DNA from: Amylostereum areolatum
Lineage: Eukaryota > Basidiomycota > Agaricomycetes > Russulales > Stereaceae
Direction: 5' to 3'
Length of the DNA: 64,000 nucleotides
Assembly: GCA_012932865.1 (NCBI GenBank)
Contig: SAXG01000024.1
Span: 620,001-684,000 of the forward strand
The notes under the pieces were generated by a model. It saw only the letters and a list, made by a program, of their open reading frames with translations, ran no database searches and was not told where the DNA came from. Positions 11,975 through 23,080 of this stretch are shown in pieces. How positions within the stretch are numbered: the stretch's first letter is position 1; every line of letters begins with the position of its first letter. The translations under genes and the position numbers were made by a program.

Positions 11975-13587
11975 ATGGTCGATGTACCTATTGTCGAAGT
12001 CGCAAGATTCGTTTTCGGCTGGGCAGACAATCAACGCACGAAGAAACAAATAGAGGTTGGAGAGAGAACGCTGGAGAAGGCATTGTCCGTATACAATGAC
12101 AATAAAGGGCTACTTTCCGAGAATGACAAGAGGACCATAGAACAAAAGTTTCAAGAGTGTGTTCCGTTCTCCCTCATTTCCCTCCGTTATTCACCTTTCT
12201 ATAGATCCCGTAGGCTGCAGGGCAAGGTCGCCACGCGCAGCTGGCCAATGAAGCCTCTTTCCGCCCGGACGTTCAAGCTAAAAACCGCAGAAACGTTGGC
12301 GGAGACGATTGTACGCTCGATTAGTGTCAATGGGTCATCCACCTTCTTCTGACTTGAACCTTGAAACACAGACGCTGTCTGGAACAGCCAGAGAGAAACA
12401 TGTGTTAGGTTGTAGAACTGGAGCATTGAGAGGTGCGATAGCTGGATGCATCTCTTATTTGCTGTTTTTCTCACTTGGCTGTAGGTCCTCAGGCCGGCGA
12501 CGGTGTCGAAGTCTGGCACAATGGCGACAGAATCTACTGGTGCGCTGATAGCAACGTCCAGGTCAGATTTATGATACGTAGGTCATCGTGTTTCCACTTT
12601 TCTGTGTCAGAGGGTCAACGATTTGCTCGCACCACCAGAGGACGACGGGTTCGAAGGTTTTGCCCTGCTATCGGTATTCGATGCTGATGGGCGAGAAATC
12701 ATCAATGCCACCAACGTTCGCGTCACGACCTCAAACGCAAACATCCTTACACTCCGCAAGGTGACCGATATTGTCGCAGAGAATATCCAACACCCCGGGC
12801 CTTCCGGCGCTGTGCCTGCGGGAACCACAAACGCCCACATGGATAACGGCGGGGAACCACAGGACCAGGGTACTACTGACTCCGTGCAAGGGAGCGACTC
12901 TCCGGTTGATATGTTCTCTCTAATGTCAGTGTCTGTCGATAACCTCAGCTTTTCTGCCTGTTTCCTCTCTGCTTTACGCGAAGTATACAACGACAAAACT
13001 CCGGTCTGATGTCTTGCCACTGTCCCGGGACTTTCTCGGGACATCGCGCGGGCGGGCTGGGGAAGGCCGATTCTATGCTGGACATAGTGGAGGGGCCGGG
13101 TACTACGTGCATGTACATATTCAGAGGGTTTACTGTACCTCAACTTACTTCTCCCACTCCGCCGAATCACCTCATACTGAGAATTGCGTATTTACTATGT
13201 GCTACGTATAACCTTCTTCCCACTGTCTTGTCTTGAGACCAGTTCGTGAGATCTCGTGAGAGGCTGGTGGCCATGGAAGGTAACCAAACAAGCGCCAAAT
13301 ACATCGATCTCCAGTTTGCTTAGCGCGACAGCCTGCCCACTGCCGGCTTGTCTCTTTCTATTACATACCACTAACGAGTTACTATTCTAGACGGTGCAAC
13401 CTATTCTGGCGCGCTCGACCCGTCACCTGCGCGATGATATTCTCACTTATCTACGGTGGAGAGCCACGAGCCTTCGTCGGGAGGTTTCCGACAAGCTTGC
13501 TGCTACGAATCCCACGGCTTTCACCTCAACATTAACCATGTCTATTACGACGGAGACAATGGTGGAGGACAAGTCAATATCGTATAG
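11975..13587 (+). CDS. Unrecognised multi-exon gene, possibly with a premature stop
   Basis: Exon 1 starts MVDVPIVEVARFVFGWADNQ and is a charged helix-rich segment (to about 12157). Later segments with good coding appearance are EVWHNGDRIYWCADSNVQ (about 12490-12560), DLLAPPEDDGFEGFALLSVF (about 12620-12690, joined by intron 12562-12611) and RFYAGHSGGAGYYVHVHIQR (about 13067-13127). DGATYSGALDPSPAR (from 13391) and HGFHLNINHVYYDGDNGG end at the TAG at 13585-13587. I do not recognise the family. In the last exon a TGA at 13435-13437 follows GCG CGA inside an otherwise consistent frame, so the gene may be broken or my last exon boundary may be wrong. Exon borders between 12205 and 13391 are uncertain. 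Confidence 0.45.
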
Positions 13588-13687
13588 GGCGTCGCACAAC
13601 CCCACAAGGACTCGAGAACAGCCCACTGAAACATCGCCAACCTTCGCCCCGTGCTCTACAGTACTGTCCACCACGGCTACTACCTCG

Positions 13688-15014
13688 ATGCCACCCGACG
13701 CACTCGACCAACTTATTGCGTATTCCCCTTCAAATAACGAGGGGATCGCCAGTCGCCTCGATAAAGCCGAGGAATTCTGGAGAGACCACACAGCGTGGCT
13801 CGAAGAGCACGGTTATGTTCTTCGCCCTCGATACCGTCGAAGCTGGAGCCCTTCTTGGAGAGAAAAAGGGTCCAAGACTCACTGGACGCTGGCAGAGGAC
13901 TCTATGGTATCTGTACGTCTTTTCTTTCCCTTGCTGTATCTCTCACTCAATGGCTCTAGGGCGCCGTTGTCCTCGATGCAACGTGTTCATCCGACGGAAA
14001 ATTCGTCACGCTGAAGAAGATACCAGCATCTTCCCCTCAAGAGGTGGAGATTGCACAGTATCTCTCTTCTGCTGAGCTTTCCGCCGATATCAGGAATCAC
14101 AGTGTCCCCGTATTGGATACCTTGCAAGTCCCCGAGTCCTCCACGCAGATCCTTGTCATGCCGCTTCTCAAAGAGTTTAGGAAGCCTCGATTTCAAACTA
14201 TAGGCGAAGTTGTCGCTTTCTTGACGCAGTGTTTTGAGGTAAGTCATCACCGGTCTCTGCTAGTACCTCCCCTTGAATTTGCGCCCGTAACAGGGGTTGG
14301 AGTTCATGCACGAGAAGGGGGTCGCTCATCTGTACGTGATAATCATACATCATGTCGGGTTCCTCACCGTCTCTTCTAGTGACTGCAATGGCAACAACAT
14401 CATGATGGACGCGTCCCCCTTGTATCCAAAACCGTACCATCCCGTGGATCCCCTCCGACGACGAGATTGGAAGGGCTCTGCGAAACACCTCTTTCGGACG
14501 CAACGTCCTGTTAAGTATTACTTCATCGATTTCGGCCTGTCTCGTCGCTTCAGTCCAGAGGATGACCATGCTCTGTGGGAGCCGATCAGAGGCGGAGACA
14601 AATCTGTCCCGGAGCATCAAGGACTCTTATATTGGAGGCCCAGCAACCCGTTCTCGACGGACGTTTATTACCTTGGGAATATGATACGCAAGGAATTAAT
14701 ACAGGTAATTTTATGCATGATACCATGCGTGCGATGTCTAACCTAACTGGCGTATTGTTCAGGAATGCCGTGGCCTTGAGTTCATGGAGTCCCTCGTGCA
14801 AGATATGGTGCACGAGAATCCGTGCAAGCGACCGCCAATCGACATCGCTGCTCGTCGCTTCCGCGAAATCCGCTCGTCGTTGAGCTCGCCGAAGCTTCGT
14901 TCTCGCGTTGTTTATCGACGCGAAACCCTCTCGAAACTCTGGAGGCCGTGGCGTCACTGGTTCATGACTTTGACCTATATTGTCATGCGAAAAAGTGCTA
15001 TCCCAGACGCATGA
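13688..15014 (+). CDS. Agaricomycete kinase-like protein, copy 1 (HLD catalytic loop)
   Basis: Five exons: 13688-13912, 13960-14238, 14294-14331, 14380-14704, 14763-15014, totalling 372 residues. The N-terminal signature FWRDHTAWLEEHGYVLRPRY is typical of a kinase-like family expanded in mushrooms. A lysine in FVTLKKI corresponds to the VAIK lysine. The catalytic loop reads HLDCNGNN instead of HRD, then IDFGLS (DFG), GGDKSVPEH (APE-like) and a C-lobe. The Asp and Asn of the loop are kept, but the Arg is Leu, created across the 14332-14379 intron. Exon lengths mirror the copy at 59496-60827. Activity and substrate are unknown. The last 30 residues are basic and hydrophobic. Confidence 0.8.
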
Positions 15015-16225
15015 TCCCCCCTTTCTTGGAATCTTTTCTAGTGAAGTTTTCAAATATGAACACCTTCCAGCTGGATAAAGGCTGAAGAACGCACTTACCG
15101 TCTCGCTTCATTTCCCATATTTGCTGTTGATGTGCCTATGTATCACCAGAGAAGAAGTTCAGCTTCCGTTCCGTGGCGCGTCGACTGTGTCCCGTGTTGT
15201 CCTCAAGGCTTTGTGAAGGCAAACAAGCTTATCGCGTAGACTCTCAACTTTCTTGATACGTCTCTTCGCTCTCACCCCTCCACTGTGAACGTGGTAGTAA
15301 GCGTTATTAAACCTTCTATATCTGGGTTTTATCGACGAACACGTTTCCTAAACAGATACCTTCCTGTCGGCCATATCCTGACCTGGACAATGTTTCTTTG
15401 CGTTGCAACACTTGACTCACCACTGGTATTCTGAGGTGTGTATCTACCAGGGGATTTCTCCAAGTAGCCCTAGCGGCTCTGAAGTTATATTGGTCGATCG
15501 ACACGCGGTTGAGGTGCGTCTTCCATGCCGTCGGCGGAACACACGGACTCTATGTCGACTCAATAGGAGATGGGGCTGGCGCCGACAGCAAGTCAACGCA
15601 TGTCAGGTTGGCTCTTTCAACGTTTGGTCAAATGTGCGATAACAGGCCGCCATGCGCTTCAGCAGATTCGAAATCATCGGTGTACATGTACCAGGCGGTG
15701 ATCAGTGAGAGCATGAGGCGTCGGACATCGACGTTCAGGGCTTCTCCGGCTCTTATACTAGGCCGCTCTTACTGCGCGGCGCACACCTCAGATGCAGTAG
15801 AATTCCGAGAATAATTATTGCATACTTCCAAGTCCCAGACTGCCACGAAGGCGCATGGCGATAGGACCGAGGAAGCTCTGTTTTTTGGAAACTCCAAGGC
15901 AGAAGATGGGTATTACAGTGTACTTTACAGTAACTACGCGCTGCCACTGGTTCTGGACACGATGTAAACAAACACGGTTCAAATGGACAGGTAATTCGTT
16001 CTGTTATTACTGAGTCAGTTTTTCACTTGGACTCTGTAGGAAAGACTCAGGAGTCTGACGAGAGATGTCACGTGATGTGAAAGCAGGGGAAACCGTGACG
16101 CCGACCCAGCGCCGACCCGCCGCTCTGAACCGTAGTTGTTCACCGACCCCCCGATTAACTTTCTTCATTTGACTTTCTTCTCCCCCGAAACCTCAACATA
16201 TAGCGAAGGAGAGGACAGTCATCTT
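15015..16225. other. Intergenic, 1.2 kb, nothing supportable
   Basis: Short ORFs on both strands lack family motifs or consistent splice signals. The last 150 bp contain the presumed promoter of the histone deacetylase gene; no clear TATA box is seen. Confidence 0.4.
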
Positions 16226-18239
16226 ATGTCGCGCCGTAAAGTCTCGTACTATTATGATTGTCCGTCTCATTTTTGTCAGCTCCCCGCAAAGGACACACTG
16301 AACGCGCCTTCTCCAGCGGACGTTGGGTCATACTCCTACGGTCTCGGACATCTCATGAAGCCGCTTCGCATGCGCATCACACACGAGCTGCTCACTGCCT
16401 ACGACCTGTTGGGAAAGATGGAAGTCATGGTGCGTCGCAATCCTAATATAGCCCACCGATGCCCCTCATTGGTGGCACAGAGAGCGGACAGGGCCACGCC
16501 AGAGTCCATGAGCGCATTCCACACGGACGAATACGTGAATTTCCTCAAGAACGTTACCCCAGAAACAGCGGAAAGCATGACGTTCGGTGGTACACGATGT
16601 GCGTACCCCGTCTTTCCCTCGCGAGCTGTCCTCTCACGAAGGTGTGGCAGTCTTGATGAACTACGACAACCCCGCGTTCGAAGGCGTGTTCGAATTTTGC
16701 TCCATATCCGCCGGCGGGACCCTAGGTACGCGCCCACACTTCCTATCCACCCCCCTCATTCCCATCCTGCAGCCGCCGCGAAGCGCCTAGGCAGCGGCGC
16801 GGCCGACATCGCGATCAACTGGGCGGGCGGGCTCCACCACGCGAAAAAGTCCGAAGCGTCCGGGTTCTGCTACATCAACGACATTGTGCTCGGCATCCTC
16901 GAGCTCCTGCGCACGTTCCCCCGCGTGCTGTACATCGACATCGACTCGCACCACGGAGACGGCGTGGAGGAGGCGTTTTACAGCTCGGACCGCGTGATGA
17001 CGTGCAGCTTTCACAAGTTTGGGAACTACTTTCCGGGGACGGGGGACCAGAGCGATAGGGGCTCGGGGAAGGGTACGGGGTATGCAGTCAACGTGCCCCT
17101 GAGCGACGGGCTGAGCGACACCTCGTTCCGAAGCGTGTTCGACCCTGTGCGTGGCCTCTCGACGCTACCATTCTCATTCGCTGACCGGCGGGGTGTTGTG
17201 GATACCAGGTCATTGATAAGATAGTGGAAGTCTTCCGACCGTCCGCGATCGTCCTCCAGTGCGGATCCGACTCTCTCGCGGGGGACCGACTCGGTTGCTT
17301 CAACGTCACCATGCACGGCCACGCGCACTGCGTCCAGTACGTCCGCGCGCTCGATATCCCCCTCATCCTTCTCGGCGGCGGGGGATACACGGTGAAAAAC
17401 GCGTCGCGGACGTGGGCGTACGAGACGGCGTGCGCGCTCGGCGTGGAGAAGGACATGGATCTGAACCTTCCGTGGAACGATTTCTTCGAGTGGTTCGCGC
17501 CGAGGTATCGGCTGGAGGTGGTGGAGCATAGCGTGGAGGATCTGAACCAAAAGGACGGGTCGCTGCAGCGAGTGAGGCGAGTGGCGCGTTTGCGAATGGG
17601 AAGATATATCCGGGGTGGGTGTGTTGACGCTATATTCACAGGGAGACCGCGTTGGGACAGCTGTCCGAGCTGCCGCCCGCACCATCTGTAGCCCTTCAAG
17701 ATGTTCCTAGAGAAAGCCTGGGGGATCACCTCGGGTTATGGCGAGATTCCCAGCTCCCAGACGAACTCGATCAGCGATTGGCTCGTACGTCTTCCCCGTC
17801 CTTCGTCCATTTCGCGTCACGGCCGACCACCAACTCAGAAACGGCCGGGATGGTATACACGTTGCAGGAGCCTGAATCATCGCACACGGCTACCGACGAC
17901 GACGACGACGATGACTCCGAGCCGTCGTCTACCCGCCGACGCAGCTCGCGGTTGTCCAAACACGCGAAAGGTAAGAAGCGGATGAGTATCCTCACGAACG
18001 AATGGCAGGAGGTGCCCTCGCTCGATCTGCCCTGTGGCTACCACGAACACGGCGCACGCGCCGAGGCTGACCGCACGACGAAGCGTTTCTTTGACAGCGG
18101 GTTGAGGTGGGAGGCATCGCAACGTAGGGCGGTCGTGGAACGGTACCCGGGGGGACTTGGTATCGGGGACGTTATGATGGAAGGTGGGAGATATGGGTCG
18201 GTCGAGGTGATGGATATAGACGATCCCGTGGACGAGTAA
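16226..18239 (+). CDS. Class I histone deacetylase (Rpd3/Hos2 type)
   Basis: Zinc-dependent lysine deacetylase acting on histones in nuclear corepressor complexes. Exons by eye: 16226-16259, 16317-16429, 16481-16598, 16651-16725, 16773-17146, 17209-17571 and 17646-18239, giving about 556 residues. Conserved blocks are all present: YYYDSDVGSYSYGLGH, FHTDEYV, GAADIAINWAGGLHHAKK (active-site His pair), YIDIDSHHGDGVEEAFY (zinc Asp/His), QCGSDSLAGDRLG (zinc Asp) and GGGGYTVKN (active-site Tyr). The tail has seven consecutive Asp and ends in an acidic patch, common in this family. The intron near 17572-17645 is ambiguous: a GC-AG intron (17580-17641) would keep the family-like VRETALGQL. A further in-phase 54-bp GT-AG stretch at 17785-17838 may or may not be spliced. 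No inactivating change is seen. Confidence 0.9.
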
Positions 18240-18862
18240 AGGCTCGACTCGCGCCGTGTCAAGTCTTTTGGTCGAAGTTTTATCGCAGAAGAATGTATTT
18301 ATAAGTATTGGGTTTTATGTGATTCTCTTGGGCTGCGAGTTCGACAGTGAATCGACACAGTCCATACAACGGATCCGTAGCCGTTCCCTGCGCCGTTGAT
18401 CCGGAGCAAACAGCCGCCCAAGCCCAGCGAACAGCCCAGTGCGCAAACCGGGCTAGCTAGATTTGCTTTCGTTAGGCGAAACAGAAATCTAATAAGAGCT
18501 TTTATTTACCCGTGGGTAAATAAAAGCTACAAGTGAAAATGAAAGGCTTGCGGACTATTAGTCCGAAGTGTGTGTGTGTGGAAATCGGGGGGCCGCGGGA
18601 GAGCACGTGATGGGAAAGTTCCCGGTCTCGTGCTCTCCAGACGCGACGGAAAACGAGAAGTTCGCGACGCGAGGACGCGCGCACGAAACTCGAGTTCCGC
18701 GGCCTACCGACTTCGAGCTGCAAGTGCACTGAAAGATCGCAGTCCGGGGAACGGACCGAGACCCCACCCAGCAAAGCTCACAACCGAGATCCGACCCGGA
18801 CCTCGCACCCCACACAAGAGCAAGCCTTAAATCAACAACTGAATACAAACTCAGTCTGACGT
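18240..18862. other. Spacer between HDAC gene and DIRS-like element
   Basis: Holds the HDAC 3' end and presumably the unrecognised right-hand terminus of the DIRS-like element. Apart from the palindrome at 18497-18528 nothing is identified. About 18580-18700 is GC-rich. Confidence 0.4.
18497..18528. repeat. Perfect 15-bp palindrome with 2-nt loop
   Basis: AGCTTTTATTTACCC is followed by GT and then its exact reverse complement. It lies 260 bp after the HDAC stop and 335 bp beyond the tyrosine recombinase stop. It could be a transcription-end structure for convergent genes, or part of a terminal repeat of the DIRS-like element. I cannot tell which. Confidence 0.7.
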
Positions 18863-20233
18863 CTACAACAAATGATGTCTAACCGCGAAGGTACGCATTG
18901 CGTCCTGCGCCTCGGCTGAAGCCGAGGCATAGAAAGTCCTGTTAATGTAAATCGGCAAGACCTGCTCCATCTTCCGCCAATAGACCCAGAAACAATTAGA
19001 CTCCCATCGCCCCTGTTGCGCCACCATATTAGGGTCTAGTCCCCTCAACAACCATTCCGTCGCCCCGCCAATACGAAAACTATGCCCGGTTTTGATGGCA
19101 TCAAGCTTCGCGTCGGACCAGATCTCATTGCAGATCGCAATGAACCAGTCTTTCATGATCGCCTGCCAACCCCCATCCGCTTTGAACGCGAACAATGGCG
19201 CGCCGTCTGGAACATCCACATTCACCCTCAAGTGATTGCACAGCGCTGCCACCGGGGACGTAACGTCCGGGATATCAGTAACTAGTAAGAAATGAGTAAA
19301 TCAGCACAACGCGCGCGACGAACAGAACGGGACGGCATTACGTCGAATAGTATCGCCCTCCCGTTTTTTTGTTTTAGACCACGGGATACGAAAGGTCGCG
19401 TACGACAACTGATCGCCCACCGCGTGTTTGAATTTGATCTGAGATTGAGGACCACGCTCGACGTGCCTCTCTGCATTGAAACTTTTGACGCTAGGAATAA
19501 CAAGCTCGCCCAGCCGGCAGCAGCCCCAAAATGCCACCGACGCAATCGCCCACACGGCGGCGTCCCTCGAATTGGAAAGGTCCAATGAATCATGGAGTGC
19601 GAGAATATGTTCGTATGTAATAGGAAGGCGCGCATCTTTGATGGAAGTCGGGGGCACCAACTTAGCGACGCCTGCAAGCGCGCACTTCGTCAATTCTCCC
19701 TGCAGCCAAACTGCACCTTGGATTTGATGGGACATGTGAATACCAAGCAGCCACTTTTTGGCTGTTCCCAAACTAACTTTGGCAGCGGCGCTCGCCGCGA
19801 ACACTGAAAGGAGGGAATCCAAGGCAGGCATGCGGTCTATTTCGTCGACGCCAACCGTGTCGCAGAATTGGTTGAACCGAAGCAGGCCCGCTCCGTATGA
19901 GCCCCGAACCGCTGGCTCGACGGAGCGCAGCATAACCTTGAGGCGATGTTTGAAGACGACGTCGCCGAAACGTAAACACTCCCGTGCCTCCCATGCTATG
20001 CCATGCGGCGTGTGCCACTCGCGTAATCTTTCGGAAGCTAAAACATGAGGTCTAAAAAAAGAGGATTGAATGTGGTTGCCCTTTTGGGGCTTTCTCGGTT
20101 TTGATTTCCGTCCGACGGAGGTGCGTAGAGGCGTCAGAATGTCCTCAATCCGAGGGCCGAGGTATTCAGGCGCCACCTCGTCGGCCGCGATTCGACGTCG
20201 AACCGCAGTGCGATGAACAAGTGTACTAAACAT
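18863..20233 (-). CDS. DIRS-like tyrosine recombinase
   Basis: Two exons: 20233-19342 and 19281-18863, with a 60-bp GT-AG intron at 19282-19341. The protein integrates circular DNA by site-specific recombination without target duplication. Visible catalytic residues are the first Arg in CCRLGELVIP, HSFR in GHSFRIGGATEW, and the Tyr nucleophile in FWVYWRKME, preceded by QQGRWES. The ATG sits inside the last codons of the RNase H frame (TATGTTTAG), an overlapping stop/start in another frame. No stop interrupts it, so this domain appears intact although the upstream pol is broken. Homologues without reverse transcriptase (Cryptons) are excluded by the adjoining RT-RNase H. Confidence 0.8.
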
Positions 20234-21830
20234 AGTCTAGGTATGGGGTAAATGCATCCGGCAACGGGACGCTCGGGGAAAGGGGGAGGAACTCCAAGAC
20301 CTGAACTCCACGCGAGATCGGATCTGCAAGGTTATCCTCCGAACGAACAAACTCCAGCTGGAATGCCACGTTCCTCTTCATTCCCAGGCAATTGGCGCAA
20401 CAAATACATTCATTCACCATATAGTTGCGGCTCCGCCCCTTCCCAAACGTGCCGATAACGCCCTGATTATCGCTACGGATGAGCACCGTCACGTCGTGCA
20501 GATCCATTAGCAAGATCACTGCTCGGATAGTCATTTCCACGGCAATTGCTTCTCCCCAACCAATATCACATCTGCGACCGGTGTTCCAGCCTTCTTTCCA
20601 GCGCCAACCTAAAAAGAAGCTGCTCTTTCAAACGAGGCCAACGCCCCAGCTCGTAGAAGCGTCGACCCATATTCTGAGATCGACCACCGGCCCTTGCACT
20701 TTGATGTCCCGAAAGTACTCCGTTACGCCTAAGGTTTCCAACCACCACTGCATAGAAGCGATTAAGGAACACGGGGGATAAAGCGCCCTAGGCCCGCCCG
20801 GCATCGTCTCGAACTTCCTTGCGAAGTCCGACATCTCCGTAAGGCGCGTGCGGCCGTGAGGGTACACAGAAGTCGCATGCGAAAGGCAACCGTTCAATTT
20901 GAGGACGACTTTGAGGACGACTTGAGCGCTAGTATATGCTTCGATGAACTCGTCGACGCGACACTTGTACTTCAAACACTTTTCGTCAGCAAGCTGCCGT
21001 GCGCGCGTCGATACGCCAGAAGAACCCGACGTAAGTGAAGTCGAAACTGTCAGCAACGACTAGTGCGACAGCACCAAGTTACGACACAGCTGACTAGAAG
21101 ATGAGGACGACAGAGGGGAGCCGATCAGACACGGCAACAGACGAGGGAAAGCAAGCAAAGTCGGTAGAATTGACTAGCTCGAGATAGGGAATATGTACAG
21201 CGAGAGGGAGCCTTATATACATGAGAGGAGAGAGACTTAGGTAAGCAACCAATACACGGCGATCAGTAAGCAGACCAAGTATAAGTAAGCAGTCGTATGT
21301 AAAAGAGCACAGCATGAGTCAGTACTGTACAGCATGAGTCAGGGGAAAGGAGTCAGACCCGGGCCGAGATGAGTCACGTGGGCCCGGGTGGGATATAGAT
21401 GAACCGGGTCCGGGCCGAAGTGGAGCCGGACCGGTGATAAGCCAATAAGTCCTAAAGTGTGTAACCAATGTAAAGTAAAAAAGAAAATTATAGACCATTC
21501 ATGACAGAAACCGAATAACTGGCCCTTTGTCTCGTGCCACGGAGTACCCAACGGCGAGATCACGTCAACGGCTGCGGCGCGATCAAAGGCGTAAATGAAA
21601 GTAATAGAGTCGTCCGCTTTGCGCACAACTTCGATTGGGAAACGAAACAAGGCCAGATCGTCCACCCATTTCTTGACAGCGTCCACGCCCATCCTAAGCC
21701 AAATATCGACGATCGCGTCGACGATCTCGCCCAACAACCCGGCTGCTGTTGCCGCTCCGAATGGAACAACGTGATCCAACCAAAATAACGCCTGGAACAT
21801 CAACATGATGAACCACTTGTCCCGAGGATC
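20226..21830 (-). pseudogene. DIRS-like reverse transcriptase (3' part) and RNase H, decayed
   Basis: The frame enters at 21830 from the split RT (RDKWFIMLMFQALFW) and contains the catalytic KWVDDLALFRFP (VDD) and WHETKGQLFGF. A probable intron at 21047-21495 leads to DFTYVGFFW. A frameshift follows near 21000 (the frame changes before LADEKCLKYK). RNase H then has WVDASTSWGVGLV, GWGEAIAVEM and RSDNQGVIGTF. A TGA at 20628-20630 directly after LV breaks the RNase H frame, where TTTCGA would give TTTTGA... i.e. a CGA-to-TGA change. The domain ends at the TAG 20226-20228, overlapping the recombinase start. Inactive in this copy. Confidence 0.75.
21826..21830. repeat. Target-site duplication of chromovirus A, left copy (GGATC)
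   Basis: GGATC directly precedes the left LTR and is repeated at 38499-38503 directly after the right LTR. Confidence 0.95.
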
Positions 21831-22384
21831 TGTGACGACATGCGTCAATAGCCCCTATCTTTTTCCTCAAAGGGACTTACGCCCTTTTCATTTTGTTACA
21901 ACGGTGGAAGGACATTGTTTTGGACTGGGGATTATGGCTGGGTTGGTCACGTGACTAAGCATGTGTTTCTCTTCACATGACGTATCACCTGATTTCGGAC
22001 TTTGGAACTCCACTTACACGCACAGCATAGAATCAGCGCACAGGATTGGTAGAATACGATTACTGTACTTAGGATATTATGTGGGTCAAGGGGCTCTGAA
22101 GTGGGTCACCCTAGTAGTATAAAAGGAGTGCATGTAGCGAGCCTAGTCCTCATCTCGACCTCTTGGTCTTTGGACTAGGTAAGCAGTGTTTCTACTGTAT
22201 CTTAGAACTGCGACTAATGCTAAACTTGGTCTTTGGACTAGTCGTTTGCAGTGCCTAAGTAGTGCCCCTGCGGCTTCGCGCGCTGACCTGTGTAGTCGCG
22301 CTCGAGGAGGTTGACTTCAAATTTCTTTCTTGTTTTGTTGTGTGTTGTTGTTGTTGTCGGCACGTGATCGACTCCGTCGTCACA
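21831..22384 (+). repeat. Chromovirus A 5' LTR (554 bp)
   Basis: Starts TGTGACGAC and ends GTCGTCACA. A TATA box (TATAAAAG) is at 22118-22125, and the words TTGGTCTTTGGACTAG recur in the presumed R region at about 22160-22180 and 22227-22243. Same length as the 3' copy. Confidence 0.95.
22118..22125 (+). promoter_or_regulatory. TATA box of the chromovirus A LTR
   Basis: TATAAAAG sits about 290 bp into the LTR, the usual place for an LTR promoter. The same box is kept in the 3' LTR near 38232. Confidence 0.6.
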
Positions 22385-23080
22385 TTAGGTCGAGATCTCC
22401 CCCGCGCACCCTGCTCTGAAGGAGTAGCTTGTGTGACAAGTTGTTCCCTTCGCGTTCGAGTCCCAGTTGAGCCCACTTCGCTTGTACACGCACATTCACA
22501 CGGATAGAGTAACGTGTTCCGTACCACTCCGGGCGGCGCGTTTGTAGTGAAACCTTTGGGCAGATCTACGCGGCTACGCTTGTCTTTGCCTTACCACGGG
22601 CGGACCGAGTCGATTCTTGAAGTTGCACCTTTGGTGTAGGAGCTTGTGAAACACGGCTTTGAACGGCAAAATTACTGGTTGCCGCTGCGCCCTTGTGAGA
22701 CGCTAGCCGGAACATCCCCACCAACAGGCCGAGGAGGCTGAGGAAATCAGGGGTAGACGAATCGTGAATCTGGGGATAAAGTGCTTGTGATAGGCAACGA
22801 CTTTGGGAATCTTTCAGTTCGGAGTTTGCACTGCCGGGGCCAATCCCTTGGTTAGGCCGACGAAAGTATCCCTGCTTAACCTTCCAACACGTTCCCTCGA
22901 CCACCAGGACAAGCCGGTCCTGCGTACCTTAACCCAGACAAGTTCAATTCAGACGACGACCCACTCGATACCAATCTTATCGTCGACTTTGAACTTTGGG
23001 ATCAACCCGACGACTACCACTATTAACCCGACAACTCCGACGCCCTCCTACGTCTCTTCAACGAGCTCCCACCGAACGAC
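22385..23080 (+). other. Chromovirus A leader between 5' LTR and gag
   Basis: Should hold the primer-binding site and packaging signals; the bases after the LTR (ttaggtcgag) match no tRNA end that I recognise. Just before the gag ATG the gag frame is open with protein-like sequence (LLRLFNELPPND) but carries a TAA near 23026. Gag may once have begun further upstream. Confidence 0.5.

Noticed and set aside
17026..17729. Minus-strand ORFs over 200 codons inside the HDAC gene
   Set aside because: Antisense shadows of a GC-rich conserved coding region.
22262..22527. ORFs on both strands near the end of the chromovirus A LTR (also near 38376-38600)
   Set aside because: Duplicate LTR sequence, no protein-family content.
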